From Streptomyces sp. NRRL B-24484 (GTDB lineage Bacteria > Actinomycetota > Actinomycetes > Streptomycetales > Streptomycetaceae): a stretch of 64,000 nucleotides of DNA. The notes below the pieces were generated by a model. It was not told the DNA's origin and searched no databases. It saw only the letters and a list, made by a program, of their open reading frames with translations. Numbering within the stretch: the stretch's first letter is position 1; each line of letters begins with the position of its first letter. The DNA is taken from the NCBI RefSeq assembly GCF_000717715.1, contig NZ_JOAI01000051.1:52530-116529 (forward strand). Reading direction: 5' to 3'. The position numbers and the translations under genes are program-made. Shown here piece by piece: positions 16,722-24,943 of the stretch.

Positions 16722-17285
16722 TGCTTCCCCGGCGGCCAGCATGGCCACGAACTTCTCGATGCGACGGGCCCGGGTCTCCGGCCGCTTGGCCTCCTGCACC
16801 CGGTGCAGGATCGAGTACCGGTTGGTGCCGTCCAGGGCGGCGAAGTTCTCCGCCGCGGCAGGCACCGCGGCCAGGGCCGCGGCCAGGTCGTCCGGCACGG
16901 TCGCCGAGCGGGGGCTGTCGTAGGCGGCGTCCCACCGGCCGTCGGCCCGGGCCCGCTCGACCTCGGCGAGGCCGGCCGGGCGCATCCGGCCGGCGGCGGT
17001 GAGCGCCTGCACCTTCTCCCGGTTGATCTTGGACCAGCGGCTGCGGGCCGTACGGGGCGTGAACCGCTGCAGCCAGTGCCGGTCGTCGAAGGACCGCTTC
17101 TGTCCGTCGATCCAGCCGAAGCAGAGCGCGGCGTCCAACGCCCCGGGGTAGTCCAGCGAGGTGACGCCCGGGGTCTTCTTGCGGAGCTTCAGCCAGATCC
17201 CGGGGGAGGAGTCGTGGTGCGCGTCGAGCCAGGCCTCGAACTCCTCGGCGGAGTCGAAGGCGAGCGTGTCCGGCAGGTCGGCCAT
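16710..17285 (-). CDS. YdeI/OmpD-associated family protein
   Basis: 191-aa soluble protein of the YdeI family, which is widespread and uncharacterised. Family features seen are FDSAEEFEAWLDAHH at the start, GIWLKLRKKTPGVTSLDYPGALDAALCFGWIDG, the aromatic motif HWLQRFTPRTARSRWSKINREKV and a C-terminal DUF1905-like helical part ending RRIEKFVAMLAAGE. The last four sense codons and the TAA stop (GCA GCT GAC TCT TAA) come from the tRNA-Lys fragment, so the repeat defines the C-terminus. ATG 17285 has no clear ribosome site. The gene follows the oxidoreductase by 40 bp and is probably co-transcribed with it. Confidence 0.85.
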   Translation of the reverse strand: MADLPDTLAFDSAEEFEAWLDAHHDSSPGIWLKLRKKTPGVTSLDYPGALDAALCFGWIDGQKRSFDDRHWLQRFTPRTARSRWSKINREKVQALTAAGRMRPAGLAEVERARADGRWDAAYDSPRSATVPDDLAAALAAVPAAAENFAALDGTNRYSILHRVQEAKRPETRARRIEKFVAMLAAGEAADS

Positions 17286-17325
17286 GCCCGCAGTGAACCA
17301 CAGCGCACCGACGGATGAGGCGGGA

Positions 17326-18177
17326 TCAGGTCCAGGGGGCGACCACCGCGAGCAGCCCGCCGCCCGGCGGCGGCCGGTGGGCGGCGGCCTCCGCCAACCC
17401 CAGGACGGCGTCCGGCACCAGCCGGAAGGCCCCCTCCTCCCACAGCTCCACCAGTTCGCCCAGCTCCGCGGACTCGGCGGCGCCGACCGTCCGCCCGCCC
17501 GGCGGCGGCACCGGCGCAGCCACCCGCTCCGGGCCGCCCGCCAGCTCCGGCCAGAGCGTCGCGGTGCCCGGGCCGACGGCGTCCAGCACCGCGTCCACGC
17601 CCTGCGGCGCGGCGGCCCGGGCACGGTCGGCCAGCTGCGCGCCGTAGCCGATCGGCACGGCGCCGGCCTCGCGCAGCGCCGCGTGCTCCCGTTCGGCCGC
17701 CACCGCCAGCACCGCGGCGCCGCGCCGCAGCGCGAGCGAGACGGCCGCCCGGCCGGCCGCCGCCCCGGCGCCGTGCACCAGCAGGGTCCGGCCGCGCCGC
17801 ACCCCGAGCCGGTCCAGGGCGGCCCGGACGCCCGCCGCGGTGACCGGCAGCACCGCCGCCTCGGCCCAGAGCAGCGCGGCGGGCCGGTGCGTCACCCGGT
17901 CGGCGTCCGCGGCGACGTACTCGGCGCAGGCACCCGCCGGGCAGTGGCCGAGCACCTCGTCGCCGACCTCCAGGCCGTACGTGCCCGGGCCGAGCTGCAC
18001 CACCACCCCGGCGAACTCCAGCCCCGGCACCCCGGCCGGGGCGCCGCCGACCGGCGGCAGCCCGGCCGTCTCCACCCGGACGAGGACCTGCCCCGGGCCC
18101 GGCCGCGGCACCACCGCCTCGACCGTCCGCGGGAGGCCGGCCGCACGGCCCGGTCCCGGGTACTCCAGCGCCCGCAC
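17326..18177 (-). CDS. zinc-type alcohol dehydrogenase/quinone oxidoreductase family protein
   Basis: 283-aa medium-chain dehydrogenase/reductase. It has a GroES-like N-terminal domain (GQVLVRVETAGLPP, PGLEFAGVVVQLGPG, VGDEVLGHCPAGACAEYV) and a Rossmann domain (LLVHGAGAAAGRAAVSLALRRGA, about residues 148-170). It lacks the catalytic zinc Cys/His set and the structural zinc lobe, so it is best seen as an NADPH-dependent quinone-oxidoreductase-like enzyme. It is 30-40 residues shorter than usual, with an abbreviated segment before PGLEFAG. GTG 18175-18177 follows GGGAGGTGACC. Three further GGGAGC motifs upstream come from a 12-bp tandem repeat. The substrate is unknown. Confidence 0.82.
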   Translation of the reverse strand: MRALEYPGPGRAAGLPRTVEAVVPRPGPGQVLVRVETAGLPPVGGAPAGVPGLEFAGVVVQLGPGTYGLEVGDEVLGHCPAGACAEYVAADADRVTHRPAALLWAEAAVLPVTAAGVRAALDRLGVRRGRTLLVHGAGAAAGRAAVSLALRRGAAVLAVAAEREHAALREAGAVPIGYGAQLADRARAAAPQGVDAVLDAVGPGTATLWPELAGGPERVAAPVPPPGGRTVGAAESAELGELVELWEEGAFRLVPDAVLGLAEAAAHRPPPGGGLLAVVAPWT

Positions 18178-18186
18178 CGGTCACCT

Positions 18187-18221
18187 CCCGCTCCCGTGCC
18201 CGCTCCCGTGCCCGCTCCCGT
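18187..18221. repeat. 12-bp tandem repeat, about three copies
   Basis: Unit CCCGCTCCCGTG in three copies (last base differs in the third) directly upstream of the oxidoreductase start. On the transcribed strand each unit contains GGGAGC, so the repeat places several Shine-Dalgarno-like motifs in front of GTG 18177. Confidence 0.7.
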
Positions 18222-18333
18222 CCGTGTGCCCGGCGAGCCGCGCCGGGCGGGTGCTTAGTCACATTTATGCTGATCTGCGGGGTAGGGGACCGCATGTCGC
18301 ACGGACCGGGGCGTACGGACAGGGAGTGGATGG

Positions 18334-19911
18334 GTGGCCCAGCTGTCGCTGCTGTTCCTGGTGCTCCTCGCGTCCGTGGTGACGATGCCGCTGGCCCGCC
18401 GCATCCACGTGCCGCAGCCGGTGCTGATGACCCTGCTCGGTCTGGCCATGGCGCTCGTCCCGCAGATCCCCAACGTCCGGGTCGACCCGGACTTCATCCT
18501 GCCGCTGGTGCTGCCGCCGCTGATCTTCGCGGTGGCCCGGCGCTCCTCCGTCCGCTACTTCCGCGCCAACGTCCGGCCGATCCTGCTGCTGGCGGTCGCC
18601 CTGGTCGCCGTCACCACGACCGTGGTGGCCGCCGTCTTCCAGTGGCGGGTGCCCGGCCTGCCGCTCGCCGCGGCGGTGGCGCTCGGCGCGCTGGTCTCGC
18701 CGCCCGACCCGGTGGCCGCGGTCGCGGTGGCCGGCTCGATCGGCCTGCCGCGCCGCCTGGTCGCGGTGCTGGAGGGCGAGGGCCTGTTCAACGACGTCAC
18801 CGCGATCGTCATCTACTCGCTGGCCATCGAGGCGGTGGTCAGCGGCCACTTCTCCACGGCGGACGCCGCCCTGCGCCTGGTGCTCTCCGCGGTGGTCGCC
18901 GTCGTCCTGGGGATCGCCCTGGGCTGGCTGAACACCTGGCTGGCCGGCCGGCTCGACGACCCCACCCAGCAGGTCGCGCTCAACCTGCTCGTCCCGTTCG
19001 CCGCCTACACCCTCGCCGAGGAGGCGCACGGCTCGGGCGTGCTCGCCGTGGTGGTCTGCGCGCTGTACCTCGCCGACCGGGCCGCCGACGCGGACGACGT
19101 GTCCTTCCGGCTGGTCGGCAACGCCTTCTGGGAGATCGTCGAGATCCTCATCACCGGTGTGGCCTTCGGCCTGATCGGCCTGGAGCTGAGCACCGTGCTG
19201 GCCGACGTCCGCTCCAGCTGGCGCGGCATGCTCGGCGACACCGCCTGGGTGGTCGCCGCGGTGGTGCTCGTCCGGCTGCTGTGGCTGCTGCCCGCCGCCT
19301 GGATCTCCGAACGGCTCACCCACGGCGAGGAGGACACCCCGATCAGCTGGCGCGAGACCGTGGTGCTCTGGTGGTCCGGGATGCGCGGGGTGGCCACCGT
19401 GGCGCTCGCCCTCGCGGTGCCGCTCACCGTGCACGGCGGGCCCTTCCCCGACCGCAGCGAGATCGTCTTCGTCGCCTTCTCCGTGGTGCTGTTCACCCTC
19501 CTGGTGCAGGGGCTCTCGCTGCCCTGGCTGGTGCGGCTGCTCGGCCTGCGCGACCACCCGGACGTCCACGACGAGGCGCTGCGGGTGCTGCGCTGGCGGG
19601 CCGCGAAGGCGGGACTGCACCGGCTGGAGGAGCTGGAGGAGGAGCGACGGCTGCCCGCCGAACTCGTCGACCGCCTCCGCGAACGCCAGCACGACCGGCT
19701 CGCCCGGCTCTATCCCGAGCGGTACGAGGAGGACGAGGCGGCCGAGGCCAAACGCCGTCTGGCCCGCTGGCGACAGGCGGCCGAGGTCGAGCAGGAGATG
19801 ATCGCCGCCTCCCGCCGGGAGGTGCTGACGGCCCGTGGGGAGCCGGGCAGTGACCCCGGGATGGCCGACCGGGTGTTGCGCGAGCTCGACCTCCGCTCGG
19901 CGCGCAAGTGA
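18334..19911 (+). CDS. Na+/H+ antiporter, CPA1 family
   Basis: 525-aa cytoplasmic-membrane monovalent cation/proton antiporter (NhaP/CPA1). About twelve hydrophobic helices span residues 1-410. The inhibitor-site-like segment LVLPPLIFAVARRSS, ALVSPPDPVAAVAV, the ion-binding GEGLFNDVTAIVIYS (FND about 152-154) and WSGMRGVATVALALAVPL are all family motifs. The last ~115 residues form a highly charged cytosolic helix region (LEELEEERRLPAELVDRL and following), likely regulatory. GTG 18334 follows AGGGAG. The AT-rich stretch around 18253-18270 probably contains the promoter. It exports Na+ (or K+/Li+) in exchange for protons; ion choice is not determinable. Confidence 0.9.
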   Translation: MAQLSLLFLVLLASVVTMPLARRIHVPQPVLMTLLGLAMALVPQIPNVRVDPDFILPLVLPPLIFAVARRSSVRYFRANVRPILLLAVALVAVTTTVVAAVFQWRVPGLPLAAAVALGALVSPPDPVAAVAVAGSIGLPRRLVAVLEGEGLFNDVTAIVIYSLAIEAVVSGHFSTADAALRLVLSAVVAVVLGIALGWLNTWLAGRLDDPTQQVALNLLVPFAAYTLAEEAHGSGVLAVVVCALYLADRAADADDVSFRLVGNAFWEIVEILITGVAFGLIGLELSTVLADVRSSWRGMLGDTAWVVAAVVLVRLLWLLPAAWISERLTHGEEDTPISWRETVVLWWSGMRGVATVALALAVPLTVHGGPFPDRSEIVFVAFSVVLFTLLVQGLSLPWLVRLLGLRDHPDVHDEALRVLRWRAAKAGLHRLEELEEERRLPAELVDRLRERQHDRLARLYPERYEEDEAAEAKRRLARWRQAAEVEQEMIAASRREVLTARGEPGSDPGMADRVLRELDLRSARK

Positions 19912-20050
19912 GCGGGCCGGCCGGGGATAGGCTGGCGGCGGGCAAGGCCGTCAACGGAGTCGGCGCCACGCACCACGCTGCCGCACGTCCTCGCGCACCC
20001 TCCCGCCGGGCCCTGCAGGTAACGCATCCGGATGATTCAAGGAGCAACCG

Positions 20051-21712
20051 ATGTCGGAGAACCGTCCCGGCTCTCGCATCCCCCTGGACCGCACGCCCCA
20101 GTGGGCCGCGCTGGCCAAGCACCGCGAGGAGCTCGGTGAGCAGCACCTGCGCGGGCTGTTCGAGGCCGACCCCGAGCGCGGTGAGCGGTACACCCTGACC
20201 GTCGGCGACCTGCACGTCGACTACTCCAAGCAGCTGGTGACCGACGAGACGCTGGCCCTGCTGCGCGAGCTCGCCGGGGCCACCGGCGTGGCCGCCCTGC
20301 GCGACGCGATGTTCCGCGGCGAGAAGATCAACATCACCGAGGACCGCGCCGTCCTGCACACCGCGCTGCGCGCCCCGCGCAACGCCGTGGTCGAGGTGGA
20401 CGGCGAGAACGTCGTGCCCGCCGTGCACGCGGTGCTCGACAAGATGGCCGCCTTCGCCGACCGCGTCCGCAGCGGCGAGTGGACGGGCCACACCGGCAAG
20501 CGCATCCGCACGGTCGTCAACATCGGCATCGGCGGCTCCGACCTCGGCCCGGCGATGGCCTACGAGGTGCTGCGCTCCTTCACCGACCGCGGCATCGACG
20601 TCCGCTTCGTCTCCAACGTGGACGGCGCCGACCTGAACGAGGCACTGGTCGGCGCGGACGCCGAGGAGACGCTGTTCGTCGTCGCGTCCAAGACCTTCAC
20701 CACCATCGAGACCGTCACCAACGCGGTCTCCGCGAAGAACTGGCTGCTCACCGAGCTGCGCGCGGACACCGACGCGGTCGCCAAGCACTTCGTCGCGCTC
20801 TCCACCAACGCGCAGGGCGTCGCCGACTTCGGCATCGACACCGCCAACATGTTCGAGTTCTGGGACTGGGTGGGCGGCCGCTACTCCTACGACTCCGCCA
20901 TCGGCCTCTCGCTGATGATCGCCATCGGCCCGGAGCGGTTCCGCGAGATGCTGGACGGCTTCCACCTGGTCGACGAGCACTTCCGCACCGCTCCGCCGGA
21001 GCAGAACGTCCCGCTGCTGCTCGGCCTGCTCGGCGTCTGGTACGGCGCGTTCTTCGACGCCCAGTCGCACGCGGTGCTGCCGTACTCGCACTACCTGTCG
21101 AAGTTCACCGCCTACCTGCAGCAGCTGGACATGGAGTCCAACGGCAAGTCGGTGGACCGCGAGGGCCGGCCGGTGACCTGGCAGACCGGTCCGGTGGTCT
21201 GGGGCACCCCCGGCACCAACGGCCAGCACGCCTACTACCAGCTGCTGCACCAGGGCACCAAGGTGATCCCGGCCGACTTCATCGGCTTCGCGAAGCCGGT
21301 CGAGGCCCTGCTGCCCGGCCTGGTCGCCCAGCACGACCTGCTGATGGCCAACTTCTTCGCGCAGACCCAGGCGCTGGCCTTCGGCAAGACCGCCGAGGAG
21401 GTCGCGGCCGAGGGCGTGCCTGCCGAGCTGGTGCCGCACAAGACCTTCCGCGGAAACCACCCCACCACCACCGTGCTGGCCGCCGAGCTCACCCCGTCGG
21501 TGCTCGGCCAGCTCGTCGCGCTCTACGAGCACAAGGTGTTCGTCCAGGGCGCGATCTGGAACATCGACTCCTTCGACCAGTGGGGCGTCGAGCTGGGCAA
21601 GGTGCTGGCCAAGCGGATCGAGCCGGTGCTGCTGACCGGCGAGGGCGCCGAGAAGCTGGACAGCTCCACGGCCGGGCTGGTCGCGCGCTACCGCGCGCTG
21701 CGCGACCGCTGA
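20051..21712 (+). CDS. pgi: glucose-6-phosphate isomerase
   Basis: 553-aa cytosolic enzyme interconverting glucose-6-phosphate and fructose-6-phosphate. Hallmarks seen are [22 protein letters not shown] (sugar-phosphate loop, about residues 154-175), [13 protein letters not shown] (about 214-226) and [18 protein letters not shown] (about 272-289). Further on are the catalytic Glu region [14 protein letters not shown] (about 354-367), the His-containing [17 protein letters not shown], and a C-terminal [13 protein letters not shown]. Length matches the bacterial/eukaryotic long form. ATG 20051 follows AAGGAG. The gene converges on a small membrane-protein gene, with a hairpin between them. Streptomycetes often carry two pgi copies; which one this is cannot be told. 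Confidence 0.97.
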   Translation: MSENRPGSRIPLDRTPQWAALAKHREELGEQHLRGLFEADPERGERYTLTVGDLHVDYSKQLVTDETLALLRELAGATGVAALRDAMFRGEKINITEDRAVLHTALRAPRNAVVEVDGENVVPAVHAVLDKMAAFADRVRSGEWTGHTGKRIRTVVNIGIGGSDLGPAMAYEVLRSFTDRGIDVRFVSNVDGADLNEALVGADAEETLFVVASKTFTTIETVTNAVSAKNWLLTELRADTDAVAKHFVALSTNAQGVADFGIDTANMFEFWDWVGGRYSYDSAIGLSLMIAIGPERFREMLDGFHLVDEHFRTAPPEQNVPLLLGLLGVWYGAFFDAQSHAVLPYSHYLSKFTAYLQQLDMESNGKSVDREGRPVTWQTGPVVWGTPGTNGQHAYYQLLHQGTKVIPADFIGFAKPVEALLPGLVAQHDLLMANFFAQTQALAFGKTAEEVAAEGVPAELVPHKTFRGNHPTTTVLAAELTPSVLGQLVALYEHKVFVQGAIWNIDSFDQWGVELGKVLAKRIEPVLLTGEGAEKLDSSTAGLVARYRALRDR

Positions 21713-21728
21713 TCGCGCGGGTGGCGGT

Positions 21729-21748
21729 GCCGCCCCGGTCGGGGCGGC
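21729..21748. terminator. hairpin between pgi and the convergent small gene
   Basis: 8-bp perfect stem GCCGCCCC/GGGGCGGC with a GGTC loop, 16 bases after the pgi stop. Confidence 0.55.
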
Positions 21749-21809
21749 CCCGCCGCCGTGTCCGGACCCGCCGCGTCCCGGGTTGCCGCGGCGGCACCTT
21801 GACGGGTGG

Positions 21810-22151
21810 TCAGCGCCCCGCCGTCCAGCAGTTCGGGCAGCCGCCGGGCTGGTTCGGCGGGCAGCAGGCCGAGGCCGGCGAGGTCGGCCCGGCCGAGGCG
21901 CGCGGGGAGCCGGTGGCGGTCGCCGGGCCCGGCGGCACCGGGGTGCGGCGCAGCTCCGCGGAGCGCGGGAGCAGCGCCAGCAGCACGATCAGCGCGGCCC
22001 CGCCCAGCACGGCCAGGGCCACCAGCAGCCGGTGGCGCCACACGGCGATCCGGTGCGCGCGCAGCGCGGACGACTCCAGGCCGGCGAGCTCGGCGCGGAG
22101 CCACTCCTCCCAGCCCGGCGGCGTACTGCGCGCGGGATCGTCGGGCGCCAT
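21810..22151 (-). CDS. small single-pass membrane protein, unknown function
   Basis: 113 aa. A charged N-terminal segment (GWEEWLRAELAGLESSALRAHRIAVWRHR) is followed by one hydrophobic helix (LLVALAVLGGAALIVLLALL, about residues 41-60) and a Pro/Ala-rich tail with three cysteines near the end (ACCPPNQ, GCPNCW). The paired cysteines on the presumed outer side may be redox-active or bind metal, which is speculation. ATG 22149-22151 has TAATCT eight bases upstream and no ribosome site, consistent with a leaderless transcript starting just past repeat copy D. An in-frame start 11 codons upstream would begin inside the repeat and is less likely. Confidence 0.6.
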   Translation of the reverse strand: MAPDDPARSTPPGWEEWLRAELAGLESSALRAHRIAVWRHRLLVALAVLGGAALIVLLALLPRSAELRRTPVPPGPATATGSPRASAGPTSPASACCPPNQPGGCPNCWTAGR

Positions 22152-22159
22152 GGACGGCG

Positions 22160-22165
22160 AGATTA
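22160..22165 (-). promoter_or_regulatory. -10 element between repeat copy D and the small membrane-protein gene
   Basis: TAATCT on the minus strand, eight bases before ATG 22151. Its -35 region would fall at the edge of repeat copy D, so the repeat may contribute to this promoter as well as insulating it. Confidence 0.4.
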
Positions 22166-22184
22166 GCAGTCGTGGACGCACCAC

Positions 22185-22278
22185 GGAACGCCGAAGGCCC
22201 CCCGCTTCCGCGAGGGGCCTTCGACCGTCTGTGCGCCGCCAGGGACTCGAACCCCGGACCCGCTGATTAAGAGTCAGC
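22185..22278 (-). repeat. tRNA-Lys(CUU) 3' fragment plus terminator, copy D of four
   Basis: Identical 94-bp unit, 5.6 kb from copy C and same orientation. The tRNA part runs from 22278 down to 22232, with GAGCA (positions 22-26) also retained up to 22283. It starts seven bases after the stop codon of the upstream minus-strand gene and lies between two co-directional genes, so here it would stop read-through from one into the other. Confidence 0.85.
22192..22223 (-). terminator. terminator hairpin of repeat copy D
   Basis: Same 14-bp stem and loop as the other copies. It lies about 65 bases downstream of the stop of the 198-aa gene at 22290. Confidence 0.8.
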
Positions 22279-22289
22279 TGCTCGCGGGC

Positions 22290-22886
22290 TCAGGCCGACG
22301 GCGCCGGGTGCAGCACCCCGGCGGGCTCCTCCGCCACCTGCGGGGGGAGCGCCGGCAGGGCCGCCGCACGGGCCTCGCCGCGCGCCGCCCGGACGCAGGC
22401 CCACAGCACCACGGCCGCCCCCGGCAGCCACGGCTCGCGGGAGTCCGGGGCGACGATCCAGCGGCCCGCGCCGAGCCCGGGCGAGTCCGGGGCGTCCACC
22501 ATCCGCTGCACCGGCGGCACGGTCACCGCGTCGCCCTTGCCGTGGCAGAGCAGCGGCGGGACGTCGCGCGCCCACTCCTCCCAGGCCAGCAGGGTGCGCA
22601 GCCGGGGCGCCGCGCCCGGCTGGACGAAGAGCAGGGTGCGTCCGCGGAAGGCGGCGACCGGGCCGCAGCCCGGGCCGGAGGACCACAACTCGTCCAGCAC
22701 CCGGCGGCCGAACAGCGACGGCATGCTGATCACGTCGAAGGCGCGACCGCAGGGCAGCACGGTGGAGGCCCAGGGACGCGCCTCCCACAGGGCCCGCATG
22801 GAGCGCGGGTACTCGCTGGCCGAGGCCAGCCAGGCCTCGCCGGCGACCGTGACGTACTCCACGGATTGATACGTCCAGATGTCCAC
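22290..22886 (-). CDS. conserved actinomycete protein, possibly prim-pol-like, function unknown
   Basis: 198-aa soluble protein. Conserved-looking blocks are DIWTYQSVEYVTVAGEAWLASASEYPRSM, VLPCGRAFDVISMPSLFGRRVLDELW, AFRGRTLLFVQPG, WEEWARDVPPLLCHGKGDAVTVPP and GRWIVAPDSREPWLPGAAVVLWACV. This pattern resembles small streptomycete proteins sometimes labelled bifunctional primase/polymerase N-terminal-like. I cannot place catalytic residues with confidence. GTG 22884-22886 begins the DIWTYQ block; an in-frame start 24 codons upstream exists without a ribosome site. The gene is immediately followed by tRNA-Lys repeat copy D. Confidence 0.65.
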   Translation of the reverse strand: MDIWTYQSVEYVTVAGEAWLASASEYPRSMRALWEARPWASTVLPCGRAFDVISMPSLFGRRVLDELWSSGPGCGPVAAFRGRTLLFVQPGAAPRLRTLLAWEEWARDVPPLLCHGKGDAVTVPPVQRMVDAPDSPGLGAGRWIVAPDSREPWLPGAAVVLWACVRAARGEARAAALPALPPQVAEEPAGVLHPAPSA

Positions 22887-23020
22887 CCCAGCAGCGTGGA
22901 CCGTACCGCCGCCGGAACGGACGGAAAACCCGGTTCGCCGGACACCGCACCGCGCCACGGCGTACCCTTACCGGCCGCATATGCCAGAGGCCCGGTTCGG
23001 CGGCGCCGGGGCGGGCCGGC

Positions 23021-23422
23021 TCAGTGCTCCGCGCTGCGCTGCTTCTGCAGGCCGCGGCCGTACTCGACCATGCGCACCGCGTAGTCGGGCGTCCAGTCCG
23101 CGCGGGCGGCGATCTCCGTCGGGCTCAGCGCGTCGAAGCGACGGGTGTCGGCGAGCTGCGCGGCGGCGATCGCCTGGAAGTCGGTGGCGCGCTCCGCGGC
23201 CGCCCGGAACGCCAACGCCAACTCGGTGGAACGGCGCAGCAGTTCGGCCGGGTCCTCGATGGACTCCAGGTCGAAGAAACGCTCCTGCTCCGGCTCGTCG
23301 GCCTGCGGCTCGAAGAGCAGCTGGGCCGGCCGCAGCCGACGTGCAGGAGGGGTACCCGGGCCCGGGGCGGCCTGCGCGGGGACACCGCTCTGGTCGGACG
23401 CCTGCGCATGGGGATCGGGCAT
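23021..23422 (-). CDS. conserved hypothetical protein, 133 aa
   Basis: Soluble, mostly helical protein. The N-terminal ~45 residues are disordered and Pro/Ala-rich. A conserved-looking helical part follows: FFDLESIEDPAELLRRSTELALAF, ATDFQAIAAAQLADTRRFDALSPTEIAARADWTPDYAVRMVEYGRGL. The segment LSPTEIAARADWTPDYAVRMVEYG has the spacing of a helix-turn-helix. DNA binding is only a possibility. ATG 23420-23422 follows GGAGGTG, a strong ribosome site. It stands alone between the nuclease-helicase triad and the 198-aa gene. Confidence 0.7.
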   Translation of the reverse strand: MPDPHAQASDQSGVPAQAAPGPGTPPARRLRPAQLLFEPQADEPEQERFFDLESIEDPAELLRRSTELALAFRAAAERATDFQAIAAAQLADTRRFDALSPTEIAARADWTPDYAVRMVEYGRGLQKQRSAEH

Positions 23423-23578
23423 GGACGGACACCTCCGGAGACGCCGGTGACAGGAAAGGGCCGTCGTCCATTGTCGCGCGGCGGCGGCCCGTAGCGGAAC
23501 GGTGTGCACCAGGTCGCTATTCCCCGCCGGGGCGCACGTGTCACCTGCGGCGCGCCCCCGACCGGCCGCCGTCCGCCG

Positions 23579-24943
23579 TCAGGACAGCGGCACCCGGTGC
23601 GCGGCCAGGTGCGCCAGCACCGCGTGGTTGGCCTCCCAGCCGTCCGGGAACTTCACCGCCACCCCCAGCTGCACCGGCTCCGTCGACGGATGCTCGTCGA
23701 GCAGCTCGGCGATCCCCGCCCGGGCCACCACGATGCAGGCGTGCCGGTGCCGCGAGGCGAGCACGCACAGCCGGCCGGTCTCCAGGTGGAAGGCCGTCGC
23801 GTCGGGCCGTCCGGAGAGCGGGTGCAGCACCACCGTCACGTCGTACTCGCGGCCCTGCAGCCGGTTCGCGGTGTCCACCGTCACCGCCGGACCGACCGCC
23901 GCGTCCACCGGCACGTCCAGCGCCACCAGTGCCTGCCGCACCGCAGCGGCCTGGTCGCGGTGCGCGGTGCCGACCGCGATCCGGCCCGGCGCCACCGGGG
24001 CGGAACCCTGCTCGGAGTGCGCCGTCAGCCCGCGGTCCAGCAGTCGCCGGACGACCGCCGCGACCGCGGCCACCGCCTGCGGATCCGTCCGCACGGTGTG
24101 CCGCGCGGGCAGCTCCAGCAGCGCCCAGCCGCTCTCCACCGCCTCGTCGATCGCCGCGTCCACCGGCGAGCCGTCCGCCCGGACGCCCGCCGTCAGCCGC
24201 CGCTCGCCCTGCCCGGTGCCCGAGCGGAACGGCGTGTACGGGTAGAACGCCGCCGAGATCAGCGGCGCCGCCGAGGCAGGCAGCCGCCAGGACACCGGCA
24301 GCCGGTGCGGCCGGATCGCCGGGTTGTGCGCGAGCAGCGTCACCACCGCGCTGCTCGACGGGTCGTACGACAGCCCCGCCCACTGGTCGGTGCCCACCAC
24401 GGTGAACGGGTCCAGCTGGCCGGGGTCGCCGACGAACAGCGCCCGCTCGAACAGCCGGGCCACCGCCAGCAGCGCGTCCGAACGCATCTGGTACGCCTCG
24501 TCCACGATCGCGTGCCGCCACGGCGCCTCGGTGCGCACCCACTGCCACTTCGCCGCGGTGGAGACCACCACGTCGTGCTCCAGCAGGTCGGCGACCTTCT
24601 CCGAGGCCGTCACGTTGCCGTGCCGCAGCGCCTCCGGTGCCGGGCGGGAGTCGCCCGCGTGCAGCCGGCCGATGCCGAGGTCCGGCCCCTTGGCGGCCAG
24701 CCGGTCCACCAGGTCGTCGACCTGGCTGTTGGTCTGCGCGACGATCATCAGCCGCTCGCCGGAGGCCACCAGCTCGCGCGCCGCGCGCACCACCAGCGTC
24801 GACTTGCCCGCGCCCGGCGGCGAGTCCACCACCACCCCGCGCGGCGCACCCGGCGCCGGCCGCACCGCGGCCTCCAGGATGGCCGCCACGGCGGCGTCGG
24901 CGACGGCGCCCGGCGCCTGATCGGCAGTCATGCCCGCGGTCAT
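23579..24943 (-). CDS. UPF1-like superfamily 1 helicase/ATPase
   Basis: 454-aa P-loop helicase core without large accessory domains. Motifs in order: Walker A DSPPGAGKST (residues 40-49), Ia VAQTNSQVDDL (68-78), Walker B AIVDEAYQM (145-153), III FVGDPGQLDPF (170-180), IV VSWRLP (217-222), V TVDTANRLQGREYD (355-368), VI VLASRHRHACIVV (394-406). This is the AAA_11/AAA_12, UPF1/Dna2-type arrangement. Last gene of a three-gene operon: its ATG overlaps the TGA of the previous gene (ATGA at 24940-24943), indicating translational coupling. With the RecB-like nuclease two genes upstream it forms a split nuclease-helicase pair. The pathway (repair or defence) is unknown. Confidence 0.85.
   Translation of the reverse strand: MTAGMTADQAPGAVADAAVAAILEAAVRPAPGAPRGVVVDSPPGAGKSTLVVRAARELVASGERLMIVAQTNSQVDDLVDRLAAKGPDLGIGRLHAGDSRPAPEALRHGNVTASEKVADLLEHDVVVSTAAKWQWVRTEAPWRHAIVDEAYQMRSDALLAVARLFERALFVGDPGQLDPFTVVGTDQWAGLSYDPSSSAVVTLLAHNPAIRPHRLPVSWRLPASAAPLISAAFYPYTPFRSGTGQGERRLTAGVRADGSPVDAAIDEAVESGWALLELPARHTVRTDPQAVAAVAAVVRRLLDRGLTAHSEQGSAPVAPGRIAVGTAHRDQAAAVRQALVALDVPVDAAVGPAVTVDTANRLQGREYDVTVVLHPLSGRPDATAFHLETGRLCVLASRHRHACIVVARAGIAELLDEHPSTEPVQLGVAVKFPDGWEANHAVLAHLAAHRVPLS

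Noticed and set aside
4609..22184. The stretch bounded by the tRNA-Lys repeats as one integrated genomic island
   Set aside because: No integrase, replication or transfer gene. Content is core metabolism (pgi, tricorn, antiporter) with composition like the rest.
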